A DNA stretch of 64,000 bases from Butyricimonas muris. Its GTDB lineage: Bacteria; Bacteroidota; Bacteroidia; Bacteroidales; Marinifilaceae. Location of the stretch: positions 310,001 through 374,000 of the forward strand of contig NZ_JBKEIT010000002.1 of assembly GCF_046365375.1 (NCBI RefSeq), in the 5' to 3' direction. The position numbers were made by a program, and so were the translations under genes. Below are positions 26,397-33,337 of the stretch, one piece after another. Each line of letters opens with the position of its first letter. The first letter of the stretch is position 1. The notes under the pieces were generated by a model, which saw nothing but the letters and a program-made list of their open reading frames with translations, was not told where the DNA came from and made no database searches.

Positions 26397-26858
26397 TTAT
26401 CGAATCCGGTCCAAAGACTTCAGTAATTTGATGTCTTTGAATATTCCCCGCATAGCCATGTACGCGAGTACCACACATACCAAGGGAAGTATGAAACTTA
26501 TTTTATATATGATATCTGCATCTATTTTGCTTTGGAATTGATTGATATGGTACCACATCAATATCATGGAGCCCAACAGAAGAATAATTTCAGCTATGCA
26601 CAAGCGGATTTGCAGGAATCGCTTCTTGTAGAGGAATATCGTCACGAAGGGCAACCCGATCATGAAAATATTCAAGATAAGTAAAGCCCAGTAATTTGCT
26701 TGAAGTACTGTTTGTTGGCCGATCATGACCACCCCGTAAGTGAAAAAATTGTAACTTGCATCGTTGGGTACAAGTACTTGTGCGATCGGGGCAAATAAAG
26801 GTATTGCCATGACAATGGCAATGATAAGCAGGTAAACTGTTTGTATTCTTTGTATCAT
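26397..26858 (-). CDS. DUF4293 membrane protein
   Basis: A 153-residue protein with four membrane helices (about 4-24, 50-70, 80-100, 120-138) and the start MIQRIQTVYLLI that marks the Bacteroidetes DUF4293 family. Function unknown. It lies 15 bp after the nucleoside phosphorylase gene and probably shares its transcript. Confidence 0.88.
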   Translation of the reverse strand: MIQRIQTVYLLIIAIVMAIPLFAPIAQVLVPNDASYNFFTYGVVMIGQQTVLQANYWALLILNIFMIGLPFVTIFLYKKRFLQIRLCIAEIILLLGSMILMWYHINQFQSKIDADIIYKISFILPLVCVVLAYMAMRGIFKDIKLLKSLDRIR

Positions 26859-26873
26859 ATCTAAAATTAAAAA

Positions 26874-27752
26874 TTAACGTGCGAGTGAATCTAACGTGTA
26901 TTCGACAAGTTTTTTCATGTAAGGTTTGTAATTGGAGGACGCATCCCCGTTTGCCCGGTTCGCTATGATCAGACAGATCGTGGTAGCATGATGTCCCATG
27001 AGAGCGGAGAGTCCGGCAATAGCGGCGCTTTCCATCTCGTAGTTCACTATTTTATGACCGTTGAAATGGAAGCGGGCAATTTCGTCATTGACCGTCGGCA
27101 TCTCTATCGGCAGGCGGAGCACCCGACCTTGCGGGCCGTAAAATCCGTTCGCGGTGAGCGTCACGCCTTTCACCGTCACGCCTTCCGTGTGCAATTTACT
27201 TACCAGCTCCGGTGAAGCCTTTACAACGTAAGGGCGTGCGGCAAGGGGAGTCCAGTGACATTCTTTGATGAAAGCGTCTTCGAAAGCGGTATCACATACC
27301 GTTTCATTGTCCCGGTAGAAGCGTAATACCCCGTCAATGCCCAAACTCATTTCGGATATCACGAAAGAATGAACCGGAACATCGGCTTGCACGGAACCGG
27401 AAGTTCCGATGCGTACGATATTCAATCGCTTTTTCTCCGGCTTGATTTCTTTGGTTTGCAAATCAATATTCACGAGGGCATCGAGTTCGTTCATCACGAT
27501 ATCTATATTGTCAGGTCCGATTCCCGTGGAGATAACGGATATTCGCCTTCCCTTGTACAGCCCGGTGGTCGTGTGGAATTCCCGGTCACTTTTTTTGATT
27601 TCAATATGATCAAAATAAGAAGTGATCATTTCGACTCTTGACGGGTCGCCCACGAGGATGATTTGGTCTGCCAAATCTCCGGGGTGCAGGTGAAGATGAA
27701 AGACGCTACCGTCTTCATTCGTGATTAGTTCAGATGATTTTATCGGCTCCAT
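26874..27752 (-). CDS. Nucleoside phosphorylase (uridine phosphorylase-like)
   Basis: PNP/UDP-family phosphorylase of about 292 residues that should split a nucleoside with phosphate into base and ribose-1-phosphate (salvage). Key stretches: LVGDPSRVEMI (phosphate site), STGIGPDNIDIVMNEL, RIGTSGSVQADVPVHS and YEMESAAIAGL, which holds the ribose-contact Glu. I start at 27752 (MEPIKSSELI); an in-frame ATG at 27779 would overlap the -7 element at 27777-27784. Uridine rather than purine specificity is likely but not certain. Confidence 0.88.
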   Translation of the reverse strand: MEPIKSSELITNEDGSVFHLHLHPGDLADQIILVGDPSRVEMITSYFDHIEIKKSDREFHTTTGLYKGRRISVISTGIGPDNIDIVMNELDALVNIDLQTKEIKPEKKRLNIVRIGTSGSVQADVPVHSFVISEMSLGIDGVLRFYRDNETVCDTAFEDAFIKECHWTPLAARPYVVKASPELVSKLHTEGVTVKGVTLTANGFYGPQGRVLRLPIEMPTVNDEIARFHFNGHKIVNYEMESAAIAGLSALMGHHATTICLIIANRANGDASSNYKPYMKKLVEYTLDSLAR

Positions 27753-27776
27753 AATCTGTTTACTTTTTTGAGCAAC

Positions 27777-27808
27777 CAAATTTAGTAAAACAAATAATAC
27801 CGGACAAA
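27777..27808 (-). promoter_or_regulatory. Promoter of the nucleoside phosphorylase gene
   Basis: On the minus strand TTTG (27805-27808), 20-bp spacer, TAAATTTG (27777-27784). The -33 element lies in the loop of the terminator at 27791-27828, so stop and start signals are interleaved here. Confidence 0.6.
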
Positions 27809-27828
27809 CATTTGCCCGGTATTATTTG
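27791..27828 (-). terminator. Terminator of the three-gene island operon
   Basis: CAAATAATACCGG pairs with CCGGTATTATTTG around a 12-base loop, 59 bp after the last gene of the operon. It marks the edge between the accessory island and the core genes. Confidence 0.75.
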
Positions 27829-27886
27829 GTTTGGGGATTCTTTCACCTGTGCGACTTTTCAATTCAAACATGTGAAAAAATAATCA

Positions 27887-28366
27887 CTATACATTCAAAA
27901 ACTTACCCAGTTTACGATAAACCGATATAAAATCATGAAACGACAGACCTTGTGATTCTTCCTCGTTAATGTCAATATCGTAAGTAATTTCTGTTTCCCG
28001 CCCCTCTTCTTTGTCAACACGTTTCCGAATATATGGATCTGTCATTAAACGATGCTTTCGGGAGTCCTCTTTTATGCTGAAATAAATTTCTTCATCGGGC
28101 ATATCAGAAGAAGCATCCGTGACCTCCCAATGAACTTCCCGCTTTCCATTCTCGCCATATTTTTCCAAGAATTTCGAAATAATCTCCGTTATTCTTTTCA
28201 TTTGATCGGCAGACATGCAATTCAATTGAGATTCAAAAGTATAAAGACTATACTCGACAAAAAAATCATCTTTATCGGTATAAAAATTTATACTTTTACT
28301 TATACTAATGGGGGTGTTCTTTGTACATCTGGGTTTTGCATTCAAAAGGGGCTTTTTCCCTTTCAA
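27887..28366 (-). CDS. Hypothetical protein, third gene of the leader-RNA operon
   Basis: A 159-residue cytoplasmic protein, not recognised. The middle (about 30-75) looks like two strands and an amphipathic helix (QMKRITEIISKFLEKYG); the remainder is strand-rich and very acidic, ending with a helix (FHDFISVYRKLGKFL). The ATG at 28366 makes it overlap the previous gene by 62 bp, and I find no ATG, GTG or TTG close after that gene's stop, so the overlap or a frameshift-linked start may be real. No similarity in form to the two paralogues upstream. Confidence 0.6.
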   Translation of the reverse strand: MKGKKPLLNAKPRCTKNTPISISKSINFYTDKDDFFVEYSLYTFESQLNCMSADQMKRITEIISKFLEKYGENGKREVHWEVTDASSDMPDEEIYFSIKEDSRKHRLMTDPYIRKRVDKEEGRETEITYDIDINEEESQGLSFHDFISVYRKLGKFLNV

Positions 28367-28934
28367 TGAAAAGACTTATCATTTTGTAGAGTTCTTCAAT
28401 CTGTTTATACGTCACGCCATAAAGTTCGCTTTTACCCACGGTCAAACAATAAGTGGTTTCTGCTGTTTTAGGTCTATCGGGCGGTACTGGCTTTTGCTTC
28501 TGGTCTTCAAGCACCTGCTTCAGTTCTTTCTCCTGCCGGCAAAAAAAATGTTGCATCTGGCAGATGAAATTGTACCATTCAGACAGATAACACACGGAAG
28601 AGATAAAATCATTTATTTTGTCTGTAAAGTCATCACTCTCCTCCTTCGATAATTTCGCGTAGGCGAGATAATAAGCGCTGGCTTTTTGGATTCCCACTGC
28701 ATCCGTACCCCACGGGCGACGAAGAACACGGAAAATGTTATTAAGATGAGCGATATGATTATAGAGCGTTTCCAACGGATTGTCAGAAACCAAATTGACA
28801 TTATATGCTTTAAGGCTCTCTGACACCTGTCGATAGTACCGGTCTTCAGTCAGGTAATCGGGTAAATACCCGCCACTGGTAAATCTTTCCGTGACACCTG
28901 TCATCGAAGAGAATTTTTTATCTTTATTCTTCAT
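28305..28934 (-). CDS. Hypothetical helical protein B, paralogue of protein A
   Basis: A 209-residue all-helical protein of unknown function with a likely coiled coil (about 120-150) and a C-terminal extension after a Pro-rich linker (VPPDRPKTAE). Residues about 60-145 align with the upstream gene's product: RRPWGTDAVGIQKASAYYLA against RSWANEITVIQKAVFQYLAT, followed in both by a KKE/KEE acidic turn and a long helix ending in KxLxQ/QVLEDQ. The gene starts 10 bp after protein A. No nuclease, NTPase, DNA-binding or membrane motif seen. Confidence 0.7.
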   Translation of the reverse strand: MKNKDKKFSSMTGVTERFTSGGYLPDYLTEDRYYRQVSESLKAYNVNLVSDNPLETLYNHIAHLNNIFRVLRRPWGTDAVGIQKASAYYLAYAKLSKEESDDFTDKINDFISSVCYLSEWYNFICQMQHFFCRQEKELKQVLEDQKQKPVPPDRPKTAETTYCLTVGKSELYGVTYKQIEELYKMISLFIEREKAPFECKTQMYKEHPH

Positions 28935-28944
28935 AATAATGATC

Positions 28945-29397
28945 TTATAAAGAATTATCTTGTTTCAATAGTTTATCCAGATCGCTTACCTGACGCTGAT
29001 AATATTGCAGGTGCTGGGTAAGCAATCCCCGGTACCGGGAAATATCGATCAGAAAAGTTGACCAATCTCCCCATACGTCAATAATCCGTTGTCGTTCTTT
29101 TTTGGCAATTCCCTCTGTAGCCAAATATTGAAAAACCGCTTTTTGAATGACAGTGATTTCATTCGCCCACGACCGATTGAATAAGCTCAACATCTCAATC
29201 AAATGTGTAGTTTTCTTTTGGAGAAACACAAGTCCTGCCTCGTCTGCCATTCCCGGGGCAGCGATCGGATACATCATTCCGAGTAGGCTCGAATAATGTT
29301 CTGCCAATTTTTGTCTTTCTCCAATTGACAATTGTCCCTCTACCTGTCCGGCTTCACCAAACTCAGCCACGGACACATGGTTTACATTTTCATCCAT
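28945..29397 (-). CDS. Hypothetical helical protein A, first gene of the leader-RNA operon
   Basis: A 150-residue all-helical protein of unknown function. The N-terminus (1-25) is low complexity; from about 25 four amphipathic helices can be drawn, the last ending in QRQVSDLDKLLKQ. It shares the W...IQKA...YLA core with the downstream protein B, so the pair arose by duplication. It is preceded by a structured leader (29456-29597) and a terminator hairpin (29430-29455), which suggests conditional expression. Confidence 0.7.
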   Translation of the reverse strand: MDENVNHVSVAEFGEAGQVEGQLSIGERQKLAEHYSSLLGMMYPIAAPGMADEAGLVFLQKKTTHLIEMLSLFNRSWANEITVIQKAVFQYLATEGIAKKERQRIIDVWGDWSTFLIDISRYRGLLTQHLQYYQRQVSDLDKLLKQDNSL

Positions 29398-29429
29398 AAT
29401 AATCGTGTATTAATTTTGCCGGGAATTCC

Positions 29430-29455
29430 AAAAAGAACGGTCCCGCCTGACCCGT
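29430..29455 (-). terminator. Leader terminator/attenuator before the island operon
   Basis: On the minus strand ACGGGTC pairs with GACCGT (one bulged G) and is followed by TCTTTTT. It starts at the base after the closing helix of the leader RNA and ends 32 bp before the first ATG, as an attenuator would. Confidence 0.6.
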
Positions 29456-29597
29456 TGTACGTCACTTCGAGGAAGCCGGGGGCACATTAATGCTCCCCAC
29501 GGGGGTGCGGAACCGAATATCGGCAACAGCAGCAGGCAAAAAAATGCCTGCCACTGAAATTGAAGCAGGTTCACCACTTCCTCGTATATGACGTACA
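29456..29597 (-). ncRNA. Structured leader RNA, no family recognised
   Basis: On the minus strand the 5' end TGTACGTCA-TATA-CGAGGAAG pairs with the 3' end CTTCCTCG-AAG-TGACGTACA: 9 + 8 perfect pairs across an internal loop, enclosing about 100 nt. Inside are GCAGGCA-TTTTT-TGCCTGC, CCGA-TAT-TCGG and CCCC-CGT-GGGG hairpins. A -7 element (29601-29608) places the start of transcription at about the first base of the outer helix. A 63-codon reading frame crosses it but its codons look like a by-product of the structure. Either a cis-acting leader or a terminated small RNA. Confidence 0.65.
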
Positions 29598-29600
29598 CCA

Positions 29601-29608
29601 CAAATGTA
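29601..29608 (-). promoter_or_regulatory. Promoter -7 element of the leader RNA
   Basis: TACATTTG on the minus strand matches TAnnTTTG; the region 20 bp upstream reads TTAG rather than TTTG. Position fits a transcript starting at the outer helix of the leader RNA. Confidence 0.55.
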
Positions 29609-29728
29609 CAACATTTTTTTTATAATACTAACGAAATAAAGGGAATAATTTTAAGTGATACGCTTCAAATTGAAACTCTTTCTTAATTTAATTTCGATAA
29701 GTAAAGATAGATTCGTGCAATCTTATTT

Positions 29729-30169
29729 CTAAAGCAAACGTTTGATACGGCGTTTTGTTTGTCCTGATCTTTTTAAACAATCCAAAAGATTCATAAATTC
29801 CGAATCCTTTATCTTGCCTATAAATTTGTAATCAACAAGATAAGTATACGTGTCATTGAATTTCTGAACACTATAATTATCTACCTCTTCTCCATAAACA
29901 TAAGTATCTAAAGGAAATCCAAAATTCGTGTCACAGGTAATAACGTGTCCTTTGGGAAAATAATAACAATTGAAATGTAGATTATCATCATTTAAACACC
30001 CGTGTTCCTTCAGAATCTGAGTCGGCACATGGTCAACTTTCGTCGGCAAGCTAGCTACCAAAAGATCGCCGTCAACAACCTTTAGTACGATAAAATATTT
30101 ATTTCGATTCGAGTTCCCATTTTTAAATTGGAAATCATACACGTACAAGATATTACCCGCTTCTAGCAT
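29729..30169 (-). CDS. Probable toxin of a Panacea-type TA pair (PemK/MazF-like)
   Basis: A 146-residue protein. The first 60 residues resemble the SH3-like barrel of PemK/MazF toxins (GNILYVYDFQFKNG...NKYFIVLK...DLLVASLPT, compare GDI-x-x-V-x-F-x-x-G...RP-x-x-V); the second half has TYVYGEEVDNYSVQKF and a basic C-terminus (KRSGQTKRRIKRLL). Its ATG shares one base with the stop of the Panacea gene (TAATG), the close coupling of TA operons. The toxin call is inferred from the partner and fold; mRNA cleavage is not shown. A Thr/Lys-rich basic tail hints at RNA contact. Confidence 0.65.
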   Translation of the reverse strand: MLEAGNILYVYDFQFKNGNSNRNKYFIVLKVVDGDLLVASLPTKVDHVPTQILKEHGCLNDDNLHFNCYYFPKGHVITCDTNFGFPLDTYVYGEEVDNYSVQKFNDTYTYLVDYKFIGKIKDSEFMNLLDCLKRSGQTKRRIKRLL

Positions 30170-30753
30170 TATCTTTTCAATGTTCTTCCAAAATTATTAA
30201 AATCTACTACATCCAAGTAGAAATCTTTATCACACCCTTCTAACAAATCTGACAGATCAATTTTGTAATCTGAAGAAGTTAAACATCCTGACTGAAAGTC
30301 ATTCAAAATACCTTTTTCTTGGGCGATTTGATACCATGGCATATTTTCCTTATGACATATCGAAACTAACTCCGTTGCTGTTTTCTCACCGAATTTCTTA
30401 ATGATTGAATCCATTAACTCCATATCGTTATCAGAGAATTCGTCATCACAAAACTCTCTCAACGGTTTCACGTATGTTCCCGGCATCCCCGGTTTCGTCT
30501 CCATTTTCACGTAATCTTTCAATAGAGATTGTTCGTCATTGGACAAATCAACAAACACATCTTTTGAGACTGGTCCCGCTTGCCATACCTCAAACTCCAA
30601 ATTCATAAAAGGAACCTTGTTTAATCTCACGGAACAATGCTCTAGTAAATACAACAACTTTAATAGTTTTGTTTTACTCAAATCAGGTATTTTACACGTC
30701 AAATAAATAATCGTGTTGCCCAATTTATCGATTTCTGATGATGAAAATATCAT
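30169..30753 (-). CDS. Panacea-domain (DUF4065) antitoxin-like protein
   Basis: A 194-residue protein with the Panacea domain about residues 10-150: TKLLKLLYLLEHC, then FEVWQAGPVSKDVFVDLSN, and the late SxxELVSICHKENMPW segment. Panacea proteins act as antitoxins to many unrelated toxins, usually from two-gene operons with the antitoxin either first or second; here it comes first. A C-terminal extension (150-194) may be the toxin-specific part. Unusually for this genome the ATG has a strong SD (AGGAGG, 30759-30764, 5 bp before ATG). Confidence 0.82.
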   Translation of the reverse strand: MIFSSSEIDKLGNTIIYLTCKIPDLSKTKLLKLLYLLEHCSVRLNKVPFMNLEFEVWQAGPVSKDVFVDLSNDEQSLLKDYVKMETKPGMPGTYVKPLREFCDDEFSDNDMELMDSIIKKFGEKTATELVSICHKENMPWYQIAQEKGILNDFQSGCLTSSDYKIDLSDLLEGCDKDFYLDVVDFNNFGRTLKR

Positions 30754-30758
30754 TTCGT

Positions 30759-30817
30759 CCTCCTAGCATTAATGTCATGAATATACTACAAAGATACGAG
30801 AAAAAAACATAAAAGCA
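30759..30817 (-). promoter_or_regulatory. Promoter and SD of the Panacea TA operon
   Basis: On the minus strand TTG (30815-30817), 18-bp spacer, TATCTTTG (30789-30796), then AGGAGG (30759-30764) 5 bp before the ATG at 30753. Confidence 0.6.
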
Positions 30818-31239
30818 ATAGTAAATTTTGTAGAGTCAACAAGCAAGTGCAAATTTCTGAAACGTTTTTAAAGGGAAGATTGCACTTCTATTGTGAATCT
30901 TCATTTAAAATTGAAAAGGTTTTTTGGATTGTGCCGGTGACGCTGGGGAATTCTAAAATTAATTCAAGCGTTATTGCTTGTTTCTATTGATTAAAGAGTT
31001 GTGGTATGTTTGGGAAAATGTGTTTTTATTAAAAATAATTTGAATTATTAGATTTTATTATTATGTTTGTTATGTATGAATTTGGGGAGATTTGATTTAT
31101 TATGAAAGGAGGTGAATTTTATTATGTGAATATTTTCTTTTAATGCAATTGTTTATATATGGGTTTTATCTATAATGTGGAAAATGCATTGCTAGTGTGA
31201 AAATGGCGTTTTTTTATATAAAAAAGGAGGTGATTTACG
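30818..31239 (+). promoter_or_regulatory. AT-rich gap with leader of the island lipoprotein (two SD sites)
   Basis: No gene is seen in 30818-31239. A -7 element TATGTTTG lies at 31072-31079. After it come two near-identical SD sites: GAAAGGAGGTGA (31105-31116), followed 7 bp later by ATGTGA (31124-31129, a start directly followed by a stop), and AAGGAGGTG (31224-31232), 7 bp before the lipoprotein ATG at 31240. The rest is AT-rich without repeats or stable hairpins. Confidence 0.5.
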
Positions 31240-32679
31240 ATGAGAAAAATTCTTTGTATAATTGTAATCCAATTATTATTCTTTTCATGTCAAAAGGATA
31301 TATTGGAAGGGATGACGTCTTTGGATTCAACCGGAGAACAGTTCATGGAATTGATTTCAAGTTATGGAAATTGGCGAACTGATTTTGATAAAATGAAAGA
31401 AATAGGGATTCCACAGCTCAATGAAGCAAGTTTAATATATAATCTTCTACAGGGTGGTTATTGTATTGTACCTATAACAAAAGATAAAGAAATTGTTAGT
31501 GTGGCATTATATCCCGTAAGTATTAAAAATGGGAAAAATCTAACAACGACATCACCCAATATTATTACTGAAGAAGAATCTAAAAATAATGAATTCATTC
31601 AAAGCCTTTTAGGTTCAAAATTATTGAACTCGTGGTTGGAAAAAGGATATTCTGTAAAATTCGAGAAAGAGGATATAATTGTAAATTATCCATCTTTATC
31701 TCGGTTCGATGGGGTACCATTTCATCAACATGTGTTCTGTTTTGTGCTATGGTGTACAATTTATCCTCAGCATTATTTTGAAACCATGGAACGTGCTATT
31801 GCATACGCTGATGTCTTTCGTCAGTCAATGCAATCTGCTGGTGCAGAAATTAGAAGTAATGATAAGCATTGTTGTGTAATTTTTCCTGCGGATGAAATTT
31901 CTTATGTGGAAGCCCATGGATTATATCAGCAGAAAGTAATAAATTTCTATACAGATATATTAAGTATTGGCTATACAGAAAATGTTGAATTTGCTATGGT
32001 TTGGGAGTTTGAGTGGCGTGATGAATATGCTCCAGGTGGTGGTGGGGGGGGGAGTGATAACCAGCATTGTCCGTATGGAAAATGCTCTGGAAATCCTTGT
32101 ACGTGTTGTTCTATATGTCAAGGACCCTGTAAATGTCCTGTTTGTCACAAAGATCCTTGCGAATGTATAAGAGATATCTTATTAACGGTTAAAAGTACGA
32201 CAACTGGAGAAATGGCTGTTGTTCGTGCAGGTATGATGGGAGAACGATATGATGTTCCCTTGTATAATGTGGTACTGAATGCAACAGATGATAATGGAAA
32301 TACTGTTGTGGAGAATTATGTGGCTATACGTTTTGGTGTGAAAATCGACGAAAATGATGTGGCAGTTGTTAAAGGATTGCAGGATGAAATGACCTATACG
32401 GTGAGTGAGTTCGTTTCTGCATATTGTGGAGAAAGCCCTGCGGGAGATGCTTGGCGGATATTTGGCGGGCATTTGTTGCACGCAGGACCCAAAAATATGA
32501 AACTGGGGTGTAATATGTATGGTTGTGTAGGAATTTGTAATGGTAGGATGGGGGAATTGAATCAGAAACTTTTATTATATTCGAATGCAAAAACGGAGCA
32601 AGCATTGGCAGCATCAGGAAAATTTAAAATACACGTAGAAGCAGCTTCAAAGCCTCCACTCGTGCGTAGTAAGGATTAA
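31240..32679 (+). CDS. Cysteine-rich surface lipoprotein, unknown function
   Basis: A 479-residue lipoprotein (lipobox LLFFSC, Cys17). Residues 20-260 form a soluble domain I do not recognise. A Gly run (266-271) coded by GGT3-GGG3 leads to a 33-residue segment (277-309) with 11 cysteines in three tandem units of the form CxxC-x(2-4)-PC-x-C. The C-terminal domain (about 310-479) contains HAGPKNMKLGC...GCVGIC, loosely like the H-x-G...GC signature of DUF5675-type or L,D-transpeptidase-like proteins; this match is weak. The start is fixed by a perfect SD (31224-31232). The 9-G tract at 32044-32052 could slip and switch the frame. AT content is above that of the core genes. Confidence 0.75.
   Translation: MRKILCIIVIQLLFFSCQKDILEGMTSLDSTGEQFMELISSYGNWRTDFDKMKEIGIPQLNEASLIYNLLQGGYCIVPITKDKEIVSVALYPVSIKNGKNLTTTSPNIITEEESKNNEFIQSLLGSKLLNSWLEKGYSVKFEKEDIIVNYPSLSRFDGVPFHQHVFCFVLWCTIYPQHYFETMERAIAYADVFRQSMQSAGAEIRSNDKHCCVIFPADEISYVEAHGLYQQKVINFYTDILSIGYTENVEFAMVWEFEWRDEYAPGGGGGGSDNQHCPYGKCSGNPCTCCSICQGPCKCPVCHKDPCECIRDILLTVKSTTTGEMAVVRAGMMGERYDVPLYNVVLNATDDNGNTVVENYVAIRFGVKIDENDVAVVKGLQDEMTYTVSEFVSAYCGESPAGDAWRIFGGHLLHAGPKNMKLGCNMYGCVGICNGRMGELNQKLLLYSNAKTEQALAASGKFKIHVEAASKPPLVRSKD
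32044..32052 (+). repeat. Nine-G homopolymer tract in coding sequence
   Basis: Nine consecutive G inside the Gly-run codons of the 31240 lipoprotein; gain or loss of one base would cut the protein before its cysteine-rich and C-terminal parts. Confidence 0.9.
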
Positions 32680-32698
32680 TAATTTAAAAATAAGAAAT

Positions 32699-33247
32699 AT
32701 GAAAAATGTAAAGATTAAATTACTGCTATTTATTGCATTGATAACGATAAGTTCATGTTTGTTCGCTCAAGAAGCAAAGTTCGTGACAGAAAAATTTAAT
32801 ATTTCAAAAGAACAATGTAAGCCATACGCTTATGAATTGGAGAATTATTTGAAATCAAAAGGTCTATACGATGGAGTAAAACCTAAGTATACAGGTCGCA
32901 ATGTGTTCGAGAAAATTAAGAAAAAGATGCAAATCGGGGGAGTAGATTTTACTAGAAATCACGTTTTTATTGTGGAACTTTTGGGTGGGGATATGTATGA
33001 TGGGTCTAGTGATTGGTGTGAAGGATTTGGAATTGTTGAAGTTGGTTTTAAAACAGAATCTGAAGCGAAAGAAGTATTTGAAAAAGCGAAGGAGATTCGT
33101 AAAAAGTATCCAATGAATATTCCTATTTATGGTCCTCCGTTTCGATGCGTGCAAGTAGGAAAGAGTGTTCTTTTTGTTTATTCAATTAATATATACATGG
33201 ATAAATATTTAGCTTTCGTGGAAGAATGGCAACCACAAAAGAAATAA
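32699..33247 (+). CDS. Secreted hypothetical protein
   Basis: A 182-residue exported protein: signal peptide about 1-24 (SSCLFAQ; either a Sec cleavage after FAQ or a lipobox ending at SSC). The mature part has a charged helical segment (FEKIKKKMQIGG) and a repeated-looking EAKEVFEKAKEIRKKYP helix, and two cysteines (SDWCEG, FRCVQ) that could pair. Not recognised. It lies 19 bp after the lipoprotein gene and ends at a strong bidirectional terminator, so the two form one unit. Confidence 0.75.
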   Translation: MKNVKIKLLLFIALITISSCLFAQEAKFVTEKFNISKEQCKPYAYELENYLKSKGLYDGVKPKYTGRNVFEKIKKKMQIGGVDFTRNHVFIVELLGGDMYDGSSDWCEGFGIVEVGFKTESEAKEVFEKAKEIRKKYPMNIPIYGPPFRCVQVGKSVLFVYSINIYMDKYLAFVEEWQPQKK

Positions 33248-33280
33248 TCCTTGCTTATGTATGTATAAATTCGGATAGGA

Positions 33281-33327
33281 TATAAAAGAAAAAAGGATCG
33301 AGATAAATCGATCCTTTTTCTTTTATA
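33281..33327. terminator. Bidirectional terminator at the island-rny border
   Basis: About 18 bp of near-perfect stem (AAAAGAAAAAAGGATCGA against TCGATCCTTTTTCTTTTA) between the convergent 32699 gene and rny. Confidence 0.85.
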
Positions 33328-33337
33328 GATATTGTCT

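Noticed and set aside
29410..29601. 63-codon frame on the minus strand before the island operon
   Set aside because: It covers the paired arms of the structured leader and its terminator; it would begin in the 5' arm of the closing helix, and its composition follows the hairpins.
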